Shown: positions 12,531 to 23,784 of the stretch, one piece after another
Layout of the letters: each line of letters starts with the position of its first letter
How positions within the stretch are numbered: the first letter of the stretch is position 1
Source of the DNA: Amaurobius ferox
Lineage: Eukaryota > Arthropoda > Arachnida > Araneae > Amaurobiidae
Assembly (NCBI GenBank): GCA_951213105.1
Contig: OX578152.1
Location: 103,196,882-103,260,881, forward strand
Reading direction: 5' to 3'
DNA: 64,000 nt
The notes under the pieces: generated by a model
What the model was told of the DNA's origin: nothing
Seen by the model: the letters and a program-made list of their open reading frames with translations, nothing else
Database searches by the model: none
Position numbers and translations under genes: made by a program

Positions 12531-13945
12531 TACACTCACAGACAATGATAGTTGCGCACCAAGAAGGAAGCATAGGAGGAACCTGAAATTTTGTTGATGG
12601 AAGGATACAGATGAATGATATGTATGATCACATAAACAGTGCAACAGAACACGTACAGAGGGAGCTGTGGTACATAGACCAGTCATCCACAATAGCGCGT
12701 CGCACCGCTTCGTGCTGCGATACAAATAGCAATACGGTCCAGGATAGTGTCGAACAAATGCCTGATGTTTTCCTGCGGCAGACGATTCCATCCCTGTTGG
12801 GCGTTATGTTCCAAATCCCAAAGATTGCGGCAACGAGTCAGCTGGTTTTTCAACTCGTCCCACACATGCTCGATAGGGAACAGGTCTGCAGAGTGGTAGA
12901 CCATGGAAGTGTCTGGACATGAACCAGGCAGGCGTGGGCGATCCGAGCCGTGTGCGGCCGGGCATTATCCTGCTGGAATTGCGCACCTAGAATCCCAGCA
13001 ACGAATAGGAGCACACGGGGCCGTAGAATCGCATCCACGTACCGCTGGCTCGTCAATGTTCCAGGTACCATTACTAGAGTGGATCAGCTGTCGTAGGCTA
13101 TGGCTCCCCAGTCCATGACGCCCGCAATGGGGCTGGTGTGGCGCTCGATAACGAGGTTGGGATTGTGGAGTTGTGCAGGGGACCTCCACACCCGGACACG
13201 CTGATCATCGGCACCCAAAACGAAGCGGCACTCATCGCTAAACACAGCACATCGTCAATATGTGGCGTTCCACATTGCTTTGGCCCTGCACCACTGCAAC
13301 CGAAGCCGCGGATGTTACCGTGTTAACAGCAACACACGTAAAGGACGTTGGGATCGCAGATTCGCTTCCTTCAGACGTCTAGGTATAGTTCGTGGGCGCA
13401 ATGGAGCCGCTACGTGTGCCTGCAAAGCTGATCGTTTCGCCGTGGGCTCTATACGTGCCTGCAACACGATCATTCGATCCTCTTTACTCGTGGTATGCCT
13501 GGTCCGTGCAGAGCCGGTCTTCCGTGTCTGGGTGGCGTCTCGTGACCAATGCTCCCAACACGGTCGGACGGTATAGTCCGAACGATCCACGTGACGGGCT
13601 ATTCGGCGCGCTGACCACCCTGCGATTTTTAACCCGATGATCAGGCCTCTCTCAAAGTCCGTCAGTTTCGTCTATGGACGTCTCTGGCGTCTACCTGCCA
13701 TTTTTTTCATTCCGTACTCGTGCTTGCGTCGGTCGAAGCTTATCGCATTGATCAGACGTCGACTACACGTCGGTTTATATGGGCGCTGGCTCATGCTTGC
13801 AGCGCCACTCACGGGTACACGGTCGTGCGCAGTTACACCAGACTGCGATCATTTATATATCAGCCCGCCTTCTAACTATTTATATCATTTCGCGGTTGTA
13901 CCATGTTTTCTTCTTGGGGAGCAACTTTCATTGTTCGTAAGTATA
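12531..13945 (-). mobile_element. Tc1-like DNA transposon (decayed)
   Basis: A 1.41-kb element is bounded by TA at 12531-12532 and 13944-13945. The ends form an imperfect terminal inverted repeat of about 35 bp. The left begins TACACTCACAGACAATGATA; the right, reverse-complemented, begins TATACTTACGAACAATGAAA. Both continue through a GTTGC...CCAAGAAG segment. It encodes a broken Tc1-family transposase on the minus strand and lies inside a satellite monomer. It is much richer in G and C than its surroundings, which suggests it arrived from outside the satellite by transposition. Confidence 0.9.
12683..13701 (-). pseudogene. Tc1-family transposase pseudogene (DDE)
   Basis: Reading on the minus strand from ATG 13701, one frame shows an N-terminal helix-turn-helix region (FERGLIIGLKIAGWSARRIA, then TIPRRLKEANLRSQRPLR). 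The DDE core follows: FSDECRF (Asp codon 13234-13236), RYVDAILRP, and QQDNARPHTAR (Asp codon 12967-12969). After a frameshift near LPWS comes FPIEHVWDEL (Glu codon 12869-12871). The Asp-Glu spacing is about 33 residues, close to the DD34E of Tc1. In-frame stops occur after GRRQRRP, after LLLTR, after WNATY and after AYDS. At least AYDS-stop looks like a CGA-to-TGA change. The protein cannot be made, but all three catalytic residues remain readable. Confidence 0.88.
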
Positions 13946-14341
13946 TGTAAAGTGAAAATAATGTAGGATTCTTGAATTTAAATCTTTAGTAAATAAAATA
14001 TAACTCATCTTTCATCAAATATATAAGTTTTCATTGTACTATGTATGTAGGAAAATTAAAGAAAATATATAATTCCTAAATTTAACACTCTAATAAGTAA
14101 AATACAACTCATCTTTCATCAGATAAAAAAAATTCCATTGCACTATATATGTAGAGAAATTAAAAATAATATATAATTCATAAATGTAATTCCTTAATAA
14201 GTAAAATATAACTCATCCTTCATCAAACAAAAAGTTCGATTGTACTGTGTAAGTAAGGAAAGTAAAAATAATGTATAATTCCTAAATTTAATTGTTTGAA
14301 AAGTGGAATATAGCTCATGTTCCATCAAATAAAATGTTTCC
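13946..14341 (+). repeat. 103-bp satellite array, about 4 monomers
   Basis: The satellite resumes directly at the right end of the Tc1-like element with ATGTAAAGTGAAAATAATGT and runs for about four monomers up to the second S-block. Confidence 0.88.
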
Positions 14342-15190
14342 AAGTCTTAAATCGCAGAAAAGAATATATTCACCACAAAATTATATTTCGCGAAATTTGT
14401 AATTGCGGTTCATGTGACTCAGCGGGATGCAATATAAATATTCATAAAGAACCCTTAGTAGAGGAATTCTGTCACAAAAGTCGTTGAGATTACAAAAGGA
14501 TATCCCTGGAAAATGCAGATTTCGCGAAAAACGAACTTTACGTCCCGAACATTCTAAATTTCCAAATATTTTGAATTCCTTATAAGAAATTCCTACTACT
14601 CGGAGAAGACTTTCTGGAGTGGAGGTGCTTCTTTGAAATGCGTTATCAATATTCAAAGCGTCATTTGACTGGATAACTGCAGAGAATGGGTTTCAGAATT
14701 TTGTTTCAAAATATCGAAAAATATATTTCGAAATCATTTCGTTTATATTTGTACAGTGTAAACAGCTTTCAACCATAGCTCGGCTATAAACATCGTGTCA
14801 CGATTGCTTAAAATAGTTCACGCCATGTTGTCTGTCCCCGAGGAAAAACGGCCTTTTCAGGCAAACATTGTTAATTATTTTGATGTTTTCGGACATTGGC
14901 GACCTTGGTTGCACATATGTTGAAAAATCATTAACTTGGCGAGTTTAGGAAACTGCTTGAATTTTGCAGATTTATTAAGAATTTTTCAAGTTATGTCGAT
15001 TTTTCAAGGTTTCGAATTTTCAGATTAGCTGGGATGTTCTTGATTCTGCTTAATGTTTGGCTCTTTGGAGTAGACCCTAAATCCTTTCTCGGTTTGATCC
15101 CTCAAAACTTTCGATTCGATTTCAGGGATGCTTAAACGTACTGTTCCGTCGAAAATACAAATTCGAATTTCCGTCCCTGTCACAAAAATT
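14342..15190 (+). repeat. ~850-bp satellite-linked element (S-block), copy 2
   Basis: This is a second copy of the unit at 11575-12430. It starts CTTAAATCGCAGAAAAGAAT and ends with the family-B-like GGGATGCTTAAACGTACTGT, AATTCGAATTTCCGTCCC and a stem-loop tail. A 91-codon reverse frame (14381-14656) corresponds to part of the 131-codon frame of copy 1. It carries many replacement differences, with little sign of purifying selection. Confidence 0.65.
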
Positions 15191-15694
15191 TCCTTGTAGA
15201 TGGTACTATACATGTGGAGAAAGTAGAAATAATATATAATTATTAAATTTAACTCTTTAAGAAGTAAAATATAACTCATCGTTCATCAAACAAAAACAAA
15301 GTATGTAAGGAAAGTAAAAGTAATGTATGGTTATTGAATTTAACTCCTTAGTAAATAAAATATTACTCATCTTTCATCAAATATATAAGTTTACATTATA
15401 CTATGTATATAGGAAATTTAAAGAAAATATATAATTCCTAAATTTAACTCTTTAACAAGTAAAATATAACTCATCCTTCATCAAATAAAAAAATCCCATT
15501 GTGCTATGTATTCAGGGAAATTAAAAATAATATATAATTCATAAATTTATCTCTTTAATAAGTAAAATATAACTCATCTTTCATCCAACAAAAAGTCTCC
15601 GTTATACTTAGTATGTAGATAAAGTAAAAATAATATATAGATCTAAAATTTAACTTTTTAATAAGTAAAATATAACTCATCTTTCATCAAATAA
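15191..15694 (+). repeat. 103-bp satellite array, about 5 monomers
   Basis: Five satellite monomers follow the tail of S-block copy 2 and end at CATCAAATAAAAAGTTCTTA, where S-block copy 3 begins. The alternation of element and satellite gives a higher-order repeat. Confidence 0.88.
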
Positions 15695-16510
15695 AAAGTT
15701 CTTAAATCGCAGAAATGAATATGTTCACCGCAATATTACATTTCGCGAAATTTGTAATTGCGGCTCATGTGACTTGGTGGGATGCGATATAAATATTAAT
15801 AAAGAATCCTTAATAGAGAATTTATGCCACAAGAGTCGGTGAGCTTATAAAAGGAAATCCCAGGAAAATACAGATTTCGCGGAATTCATACTTTACGTCC
15901 CGGTCATTCTAAATTTCCAAATATTTTGAATTCCTTATAAGAAATTCCTGCGGCTCAAAGGAGGCTTTCTGGAGAGGAAGTGCTTCTTTGAACTGCGATA
16001 TCAAAATTTAAAGCGTCATTTGACAAGATAAGTGCAGCGAGAGGCTTTTGGAATTTAGCTTTAAAATAACTAGAAAGATATTTCGAAATCATTTCGTTTC
16101 TATGTAATTTCTCTATATATTTTGACAGAGTAAGCAGCTTTCATCGTTAGCTATACGCACAGTATCATAAATACCTAAAACACAATAACCTTCACAATAA
16201 GAATAACCAATAAGAAAACCTTCGAGCCATATTCCCTGCCTCAGAGGAAAAACGGCATTTTTCATGCAATCGTTGTTATTATTTTTAAGGTTTCTGGACA
16301 TTGGCGACAAATTAGATGACATTCTTGCACATTCGGCGAAATGTCAAACTTGACAAGTTTAGGAAACTGCTTGAATTTTGCAGATTGATTAAGAATTTCT
16401 CAAGTTCGATATTTTAAGAAATTTCTACAAAGGATTTATAAGTTGGGCATTTTCCAGTTAGAAGGATTTGGCGTGATACACGTAAATTTGAATTGTAGTT
16501 ATCTTAATAA
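15695..16510 (+). repeat. ~850-bp satellite-linked element (S-block), copy 3
   Basis: This third copy starts CTTAAATCGCAGAAATGAAT. The frame that is open in copies 1 and 2 is closed here by several stops. Its right part (TATTCCCTGCCTCAGAGGAA, CATTGGCGACAAATTAGATG) matches the others. The family-B-like tail is absent, so the copy is 3' truncated before reaching satellite. Confidence 0.6.
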
Positions 16511-16524
16511 TTTGATAATATAAT

Positions 16525-17140
16525 ATTACTTTCCCTATAATTCTATGGTAATGTATAATGAAAGTATTGAATCGTGTCGAAAGTCGCAACTCAGATTTTC
16601 GACAAATCTGCACATTTTGAGCACTCTAGAACCTGAAAAAACTATTTTTAGTATGACGTCTGTGCGTGTGTGTATGTGTGTGTAATTTATCGATCTACCC
16701 TACCTGGAAAAAAATTGACAAAATTTCACAACATTTGGAAGCTAAGTCACCTGTGAGTTGCCCTGATGCTTGCTACTCAGATTTTGATATGATTCGGAAA
16801 AAATAAACCTGCATTTTTTTACGAAACCACCCGCAAATAAAGTATGAATTCACTCTAGCTGAAAGACTAATTGGCCAAATTTCACAAAATTTGGTAGATA
16901 AATTATCCGTGAGATGTTTTGGTAATTGATTATATTTTGATATGATTTGGAAAAAAAGAATTTGCCGTTTTTGCGATATAGCCCTCAAAAATTGTCAAAT
17001 CCTAGAGTACTACGTATACTCAAATGTATTAATTAAATGCATGTTTTAAACGTAATTTTTGAGGTTGGAATAAGACCAATCTCCAACTATCAGACTAACA
17101 GTTTTCGAGATATTTTAGTTGACAACTAGACACACAAAGT
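16525..17140 (-). mobile_element. family A HINE-like element, 5'-truncated
   Basis: The hairpin end ACTTTCCCTATAATTCTATG is partly decayed. The CGCAACTCAGATTTTCGAC block, a short (GT)n tract near 16660 and two modules (about 16690-16820 and 16840-16995) follow. The copy fades after TTTTCGAGATATTTTAG near 17120 and lacks the TCATGTGCTGCCC end. Confidence 0.65.
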
Positions 17141-17539
17141 TTGATTTTATATCATCAGACGGAGAAAAAGTATTCCTAAAGTTTCTTTAACTTTTTGATG
17201 TGCAATCAACCGTTAATGTGACATTTTAATTTATAGTTACAGCAGACGATATTTTTAATTTTTATTATTCAATTTTTTATGCATTTTTAATTCCATTTGT
17301 AATCATTAACAGAGTTATGTTTAAAATACCGCAATCATCTGCTGGCTATTTTTCTAATAACACTATTAAAAAAATATTTTACTATATAATGACTGATTTT
17401 GAATTCAAATATCTGAAAACGCTGAAAATAAGGGCATACAAAAATTGGAGATTAAATACAGTTTTTCATACTGCAATTTCCATGGTAACAAAACAATAAA
17501 ATGTGCGCCATTTTTATGCTTTAATTTGCACCTGTTTTT
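17141..17539. other. AT-rich stretch without a recognisable gene
   Basis: A 60-codon forward frame (17317-17499) has no motif. No repeat membership was recognised. Confidence 0.4.
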
Positions 17540-18508
17540 AACACTTTACAACATAGTTGAAAAGTGTTTATGACTTTATTCATTCTGTCTGTCTGTCTGT
17601 CCGTTCGTACGATAACATAACTGCCGTAAAAATGACTTTATCAAAATAAAATTTAGTATGTTGTTGAGATGGTCCGTAGAACATATGAGAATGTAAATGA
17701 ATAATATGATCCAATTAGTTTTGGATTGAACCCGGGTTGAAGAAATGAAATACATTGAACCCTATGGGACCTAATTTATCCAGCATTTTTTAAGCGAATT
17801 TAAAATTCAAAAATTGCTTTGAAAGTTTTAGGAATTAATGAAATTATCCCATAAAATATATGAAAAACCTTTCAGCAAAATATGTCCGGGGGTGTTTTGA
17901 ATAAAAATTAAAATAGTAATTACACCCATACAATATGAAGGCAGCACATGACCCACTTCAAAGTAAAATATGGTATCCATCATGTTTCCTAGAGTAAAAA
18001 TCGTTCTTTTTAAAGTCCTTTTAAATTTATATTTTGCGTTGCATCCATCCTAAAACTACTTGATTTTTGTGTAATTTTTGTGCATCTCTATTCTGTGCCA
18101 ACGCAATAACAATATTTTTGAGTTTAAATGATCATCAAACTTTCATTATTTCTACAACGAAGCGTAATTTCAATGGATGCATAATGTAAACAAGTGATGC
18201 AAAGATGAGTTGTATAAGAATTGCTGAATTTTTTTCACTCAGAATTATTTAACTCTGGAGTCTAAAATAAAAGCGTATGAATGAAATATTCGCAGATTTT
18301 ACATAGAGAACCAGACGATTTATATTTCGATGACGTCATTTGAATAAAGTTCATTTGTTTTCGATGAAATTTAAGGTTTTCAAGTAAAATAAATTATCGT
18401 ATATCTGTGATAATTAAAAATATATCACCTCTGACTGTATTGCATTTTGCATTTCAGATAGAAAGTGTCTCATAATCAATACTTTATGGATGATTGATCT
18501 TTCTTGTT
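17540..18508 (-). mobile_element. family C HINE-like element, copy 1
   Basis: The copy begins with a stem-loop (AACACTTTACAAC...GTTGAAAAGTGTT, 17540-17569) followed by (TCTG)n at 17583-17600. Then come ATTGAACCCGGGTTGAAGAA and CCATAAAATATATG, and it ends near ATGATTGATCTTTCTTGTTG. The same order recurs at 35349-36657 and 50016-51310. Stem-loop plus adjacent microsatellite is the layout of families A and B, although the sequence differs. This copy is about 300 bp shorter than the other two. Confidence 0.65.
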
Positions 18509-19262
18509 GATATTCAAAACTTTTATTAAACGTATAGGTGTCACGGAATGGCTATGATGAATAATGTCTATTTATAAAGACGCGTGATATATGCTAAACG
18601 ATTTTATTTTCATACTTCTGAAAAACAGACAAACAGAAACATTCGCACGCAAACGTCAAGATAAAATTAGTTTATCCATGCAGTAGTTTGTACCAAACTT
18701 GCAAATCCATCGAAAACTCGTAAGTTAAATTTACTATTCTGTTTAAAATCATCCCCCCATACATATTTTATTCGTTATAAGGAAAAGTAATATCATGATA
18801 TCTAATTCTGAACCTAATTCTTTCAAACAGGCAAAATATAATTCATTTTTATCAAAGTAAATGTAATTACCGAAGATCAAAATATAGAGATCGAGACGTG
18901 GGAGGTGGGGGGGGGGGGGATTTATTCAAAACAATATTACACTGCTCCAACTTGTAGATTCTATACACATGACTCGACGGAATATATGATTTGCATGCAT
19001 AAACAATCGGAGATTGGGGGTTTTATCAAAAAAGCAGGGTAGAAGCAATGGGGATTCGAATAATATAAAGATATAGCAAAAATCATATTTTTCATGTCCA
19101 AAAAGTCAAGGTTATAAATATTCTTCATTAGTTATCCTAGATCTTGTGGTTTCAGATGATTATTTAGATAATGATGCCAAATATTTTTCTTTATAGAGAG
19201 CCAATCTTAATTACATACATTTCATTTACTAATACATTCGCATTATCTTAGCAATATATGCA
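18509..19262. other. AT-rich stretch without a recognisable gene
   Basis: It contains a run of 11 or more G near 18908 and no credible coding frame. Text around 18815-18870 (CAAACAGGCAAAATATAATTC) weakly resembles a satellite monomer. Confidence 0.35.
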
Positions 19263-19530
19263 GAGTTCACTTCGATAAGAGCTTGCAATTTTGTCCCAGT
19301 AGCTCAACGGTAGAGCATTGGCTGGCCAGTTCAGAGATCCAGGTTCGAGTCCCGGTTGGGGCACCAAGGCCCTTTACAATGGCGTCCGAACAAATCAACC
19401 CTGTAGGTTAGGGCAAAGATGTCTGAGGTCTGAAGACCTCAGACCGTACGACTCACATAGTGGTAACTAGCTGCACGGCCGGGAAAGGATACCTCCTGCA
19501 CTCAGGAGGCACCCAAGGTCTACCATTCCA
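19263..19530 (+). mobile_element. tRNA-headed SINE-like repeat (T family), copy 1
   Basis: A tRNA-like head at 19296-19366 has an A box (TAGCTCAACGGTAGAGC), a B box (GGTTCGAGTCCCGG) and pairable ends (GTCCCAG with TTGGGGC). It is preceded by a 33-bp leader (AGAGTTCACTTCGATAAGAG) found in front of every copy. A body (AACAAATCAACCCTGTAGGT...) follows. The anticodon arm does not fold properly, so this is not a functional tRNA. Confidence 0.7.
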
Positions 19531-19539
19531 CCAAACGAA

Positions 19540-19925
19540 CATGTATTTAGGTTTAAAAAGATAACAATTGATGAAAAATATTGTGGTTAAGCAGATAGTT
19601 TTACATTATATTTGAACTTGACAAGCACGTCCATTTTTCATAAATGAGAAAAGGGTCATTGTTATACAGATAAAAAGATCATTGAAAAATAAAATTTAGA
19701 GTGAGATATATTAACATAATAAAAAATAGATTAAAATTAAAGAAAATAATAAAATTTTAAATGTGAAATTTAGAAAATACATAAAAAAAGAAAATATATG
19801 GAAAAAGAAAAGAAATTAAGGAACATGGAAAACAAAATTAGAAATTTAAGAAATTTTGGATAAAATTTAGAAAAGAAAATCTATGAAAAATACAAATAAA
19901 AAGAATCAAAAGAAAAAAAAAAGAA
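19540..19925. repeat. A-rich low-complexity segment
   Basis: The stretch is dominated by AAAAT, GAAAA and AAATTTAGAAAA words. It separates the first T-family copy from the rest of the second and could be an expanded A-rich tail. Confidence 0.6.
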
Positions 19926-19927
19926 CC

Positions 19928-20275
19928 GAGATGTCGGAGATCTGAAAGTGACCGTAGTACGACTAGTACGGATTCAGTGAACTCTGGAAGATGGAGTGAG
20001 TGCCGATTTCAAATTGAGAGGAAAACGACCACGTAGACTACTAACATGGGTAAAAATAGTAGCAGCAGAAGGCTAATTTGGAGAAAAAGTAGCAGGATGT
20101 AGCCAGTCAGATGGTCAGTTGCCCGCTAATTTAACATTAAATGGTGGAGAATGCAGAGTCCACTTCGGCAATAAGAGCTTGCAATTTCGTCCCAGTAGCT
20201 GAACGGTAGAGGGTCGGCTCACCAGTTCGGAGATCCAGGGTTCGATTCCCGATTGTTGCAGGAAGGCTCTTTACA
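19928..20275 (+). mobile_element. T-family body plus second tRNA-like head
   Basis: The body (GATGTCGGAGATCTGAAAGT to GGTCAGTTGCCCGC) corresponds to 42867-43060. After the leader GCAGAGTCCACTTCGGC it runs into a second tRNA-like head (20189-20260, A box TAGCTGAACGGTAGAG, B box GGGTTCGATTCCCG). The body-to-leader-to-head order shows that T-family units join head to tail. Confidence 0.65.
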
Positions 20276-20379
20276 TATAATTATACATAATATGTAATTA
20301 TACATGGCACGTTGAACTATTGTACAAAAAACATATTTGTATATTTAGTTCAATAATTTAACAACTTAGCATCAGAAAT

Positions 20380-20950
20380 AATGGTCTTAATGGAAAATCC
20401 CGAAGTTCTGTACCTCAGACGATACCATAAGTGTCGAAAACCCAGACCACTCGACTGACCCGAGGGTTTATAGCAGCCGTTTGAGTGTCCTGGAACGAGC
20501 ATACTATAAGTGTGCAAAGTCTCAGCCTTTTAGGTCACTGTGATCCTATAATTGTCCAGAATAACTGTTAGACCCCACCATTTTGTTCAACTTCTGTGGG
20601 AATAATTAATTTAAATTTCGCCTTTGTTATGCCTCTGTCTCATGGTGGATACTATAATTTGCAAATATTCAGTTTTCTCGGCGCGGAGAAAATTATTCGC
20701 TCCGGATAGGATCAAAATACCAGCTCCGTTGGATTCTGTCCTTCGACGATAATATAAGTATGCAAAGATTCAGATTTCTAGGTCAATAGTGGTTTCCGTA
20801 AAATCTTAAGGAACTTTTGAAAATAATCAAATCTCTCATCCCCCTCCGGGAAAATCGAAAATCCGGCTCCGATATTTTCTATCCTATGGTCGATACAATA
20901 ATTACGCAAAGGTTCGGCCTTCTTGGTCTCCTTTTGATCCGCTCTAAAAC
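20380..20950 (+). repeat. region with five spaced copies of an ATAAGTRTGCAAAG motif
   Basis: The motif (A/T)ATAAGTGTGCAAAGT plus CAGCCTTCTAGGTC recurs in degraded form near 20425, 20510, 20655, 20755 and 20895, at irregular intervals of roughly 85 to 145 bp. It looks like an old tandem repeat. No coding potential was seen. Confidence 0.4.
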
Positions 20951-20954
20951 CGCT

Positions 20955-21030
20955 TTTACTTTCCCTACAATACATGGTTATGTATAGGGAAAGTATCTGA
21001 ATTGTGTCGAAAATCGCAACTCAAGTCCTA
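20955..21030 (-). mobile_element. family A hairpin-end fragment
   Basis: Only the hairpin (ACTTTCCCTACAATACATGG...AGGGAAAGT) and the start of the CGCAACTCAAG block remain. The sequence downstream is unrelated. Confidence 0.7.
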
Positions 21031-21391
21031 TCATCATGAAATCCGAAAATTTTCAGAGCAAGTAATAATTTCATTATACAATAGTGTGAGATATTAAAGA
21101 TTCGTGCGTTTAAAGGACGTAATCTCAATACTTTCTTATTTAGCTCTGTATTAATATGTCGTAAGAGCATTAAAGTGTACAAGAAAAAAATCCATTACAA
21201 GTTAATTTTCTGCCACGCTTATAAGTAGAAAAAGTTATTAAAACAATTTGCAAATGCGAACTTTTTTTTTCTTCAAGAATAGCGTATTTTAAAAGTGATA
21301 TATAAGTGTGGAGCTGAATTTAACGCCTGAAAAATATGCAAATAGGTGTCATGGAAACAAGATCTGAAACTAACTGCAACTGTTCCAGGGC

Positions 21392-21393
<2 letters not shown>

Positions 21394-21422
<29 letters not shown>
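21394..21422. repeat. poly-T tract, 29 bp
   Basis: An uninterrupted T run that could be the tail of a minus-strand retroposon. No SINE head was recognised next to it. Confidence 0.9.
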
Positions 21423-21627
21423 GTCACATTAAAAAAGAAAGGAGGTCGCGCTGCATTTAAAGTGAGAAGAAAAAGGAAAATTAAAGGAGGAAAACTTATT
21501 TCAAGCATATTGTAATGCAAATGAGCTGCATTCTTAACACTTCATTCTTCTGAAACTTGGAAATCGAAGATTGTTGTAGAAGTAATCGAATTAGACTTGC
21601 ACTAAAATAAAAACAGCAAAATAAAGC

Positions 21628-21628
<1 letters not shown>

Positions 21629-21668
<40 letters not shown>
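21629..21668. repeat. (TA)n microsatellite
   Basis: About 20 TA units lie directly next to a family A/B terminus (ATGTGGGCAGCACATGGCTT) at 21669. Confidence 0.95.
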
Positions 21669-21670
<2 letters not shown>

Positions 21671-21713
21671 GTGGGCAGCACATGGCTTTCTCTACAGAAT
21701 GCAATAGTTTTAC
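21669..21713 (+). mobile_element. isolated family A/B 5' terminus
   Basis: It reads ATGTGGGCAGCACATGGCTT, followed by TCTCTACAGAATGCAATAG. This is the shared 5' end of families A and B without a body, abutting the hairpin end of the next copy in opposite orientation. Confidence 0.6.
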
Positions 21714-22391
21714 TTTTTACTTTCCCTGCAATACATGGGAATGTATAGGGAAAGTATTGGTTACATGCCGAAAATAGAAACTCAAGTTTTTGATGGATCT
21801 ACTCGTTTTAGAATCTCTAGAACGCGAAAAAAACTATTTTAAGCGTGGTGTCTGTGTGTTTATCTGTGCAATGTATGTATCCTCTCAAAGAACTAACAAC
21901 TCAAAAAACTAATTGACCAATTTTCATAAAAATTTATAGGTAAGTCATTTATGGGTTACCTGGTGTTGATTAGATTTTGGTACCATTCGGGAAAAGAGAA
22001 CCTGCCTTTGTTTTTTGCAAAACGGCCCTCAAAAATCGTTAAAATCTGAAACAAAAGACTGCGTACGCTAAAATGTATCATTTAAATGATTGTTTTATAC
22101 ATAATTTGTTACTATGAAAGAAATAAAGCTCACTCCATTATCAAAATATTTTAGGGTTTTTTTCCTGCTACGCTATTTTTGAAAATACGTCCAGTTACTA
22201 AATGAAAACGAAACCTGAATTAAAGGTGCAAATTCAGTGTAAATTAAAATGTTCTTTCTTAATTATTAAAATGTATTTTATTAATTATGCTTATTTATGT
22301 GTATTTAAACTTTACTTGACGAATTATTAAAGAAATAAAGAAGAAAAATGAATATGAGTCTGGAGAGAAAATCATATGTTGCACACATAAG
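21714..22391 (-). mobile_element. family A HINE-like element, one-module copy
   Basis: The hairpin is at 21719-21755. The copy has a short microsatellite, a single internal module (about 21895-22040) and the GAGAGAAAATCATATGTTGC end. At 678 bp it is shorter than the two-module copies, mainly because one module is absent. Confidence 0.72.
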
Positions 22392-22696
22392 GTGTTTTAC
22401 TTTCTTCACAAACAAAAGTAGTAAGTGAGGAAAATATATGTGTCTTTGTTGAAGCCGAAAATTGGCAATCGAGTGTTTGATGATTCCAATTCAAGTATTC
22501 GACACCTGCATCCCTACCTTCCAATTTGGGAATTCTTCTTTATCGCGAATATCATAAATCACCGTTTCTTTTAAAGAAAAAATGGTCTAGGTCTGGATAA
22601 GTCTTGATAATTAGATGGAAATAATTGAAATTCTATTGTATATTTATATACATTTTCATTTTTACAGCTTTCATCCCAAGCTCTCTACCTTCTATG
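22392..22696. other. diverged element start and AT-rich DNA
   Basis: TTTTACTTTCTTCACAAACA followed by GTGAGGAAAATATATGTGTC and GCCGAAAATTGGCAATCGAG looks like a very diverged family A hairpin end and its first block. The rest shows nothing recognisable. Confidence 0.35.
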
Positions 22697-23130
22697 CCAA
22701 ACCCCTAGTTGCTGCACCCAGAATTCGCGTTTTAAACGCCTATACTTCCCACATATTCTATCACACATTATCAAACATAATTTAACTGTATATTCCATTA
22801 AAACTAGATTATATATCCGTTAAAGCAAGATTATCCGTACCCTCTTTTTATTTATTACAAAACCCAGTTACTGTACCCAGAGTTCTGGATTTAAATTCCT
22901 GCACTTCCCGCTCATACTATACCACACATAGTCAAGCGTGTTTTAACTGTATATATTTCATTAAAGCAAGATTATATATCCGTTAAAACAAGATTATCCT
23001 TACCCTCTATTTATGACAAACCCCAGTTACTGCACCCAGAATTCGAGATTTAAATTACTGCATTTTGTACACCACACATAGTCAAACGTGTTTTAACTGT
23101 GTATATTTCATTAAAGCAGGATTATACGTA
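22697..23130 (+). repeat. ~150-bp tandem repeat, three copies
   Basis: Three copies begin AAACCCCTAGTTGCTGCACC (22697), AAAACCCAGTTACTGTACCC (22858) and AAACCCCAGTTACTGCACCC (23015). Each contains a TTAACTGTATAT and a CATTAAA(A/G)C(A/T)AG segment. The third copy carries an internal deletion. Confidence 0.85.
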
Positions 23131-23784
23131 GCTAACTTATAATTTTTTTTCTGCACGACACACTTTGTTTGCCTTTGGGTGTATTTGTGAAAAATTCAAA
23201 TATAAGTATTTAGTGGAAAAAGAAAGCAATAGAGAAATGAACACTAAAATCAGTGCACATCAGAAGATCATATTTCAAGAACTTGTGAATTTTATACCCT
23301 CGAATCTGGGTTCGGGATTCTGCAAATTTATGAAGAACTAGAATGAATTACCCGGCATTGCCAGAGTTCTAACTAAGCACCTGTTACGTAAATAATACAA
23401 TTACAAATAACACCACTCAATTTCCGTAACAACTACTTTGAACAAAAGCATTCCCGTGCTCAGTTTTTCCTTGCGCAACCATGATAATTGTACACCGCAA
23501 TTTAGCAAAAACTATACAGATACGTCACTGCTTTATGAAAATCCTCTGCACTCTCTAGTTAAAGCTATTGGAGTTCACGATTAAAAAATAAAATGCTAAA
23601 AAATTAAGTTTTTCAGCGAATCTTTGAGAATTTTTAGAGTAATACTTAATAGTTTAGCATAATATTGAAAACAGCAAAACGTTATAGCTAACATTCAAGA
23701 AGTTTTTATGTTAATTTTAAAACACAGTCCTACAGTTGTAAAAATCAAAGACATTCTTGCATCTGCTGGCCAAGACAACTGTCT
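23131..23784. other. AT-rich stretch without a recognisable gene
   Basis: No coding frame, RNA gene or shared repeat was recognised here. Confidence 0.4.

Noticed and set aside
13262..13576. Forward frames of 60-109 codons at 12611-13966
   Set aside because: They are shadows on the opposite strand of the GC-rich Tc1 transposase pseudogene.
19296..19366. Possible functional tRNA gene
   Set aside because: A and B boxes are good, but the anticodon arm does not fold as a 5-bp stem with a 7-nt loop. The same head recurs with a fixed leader and body, as in a SINE.
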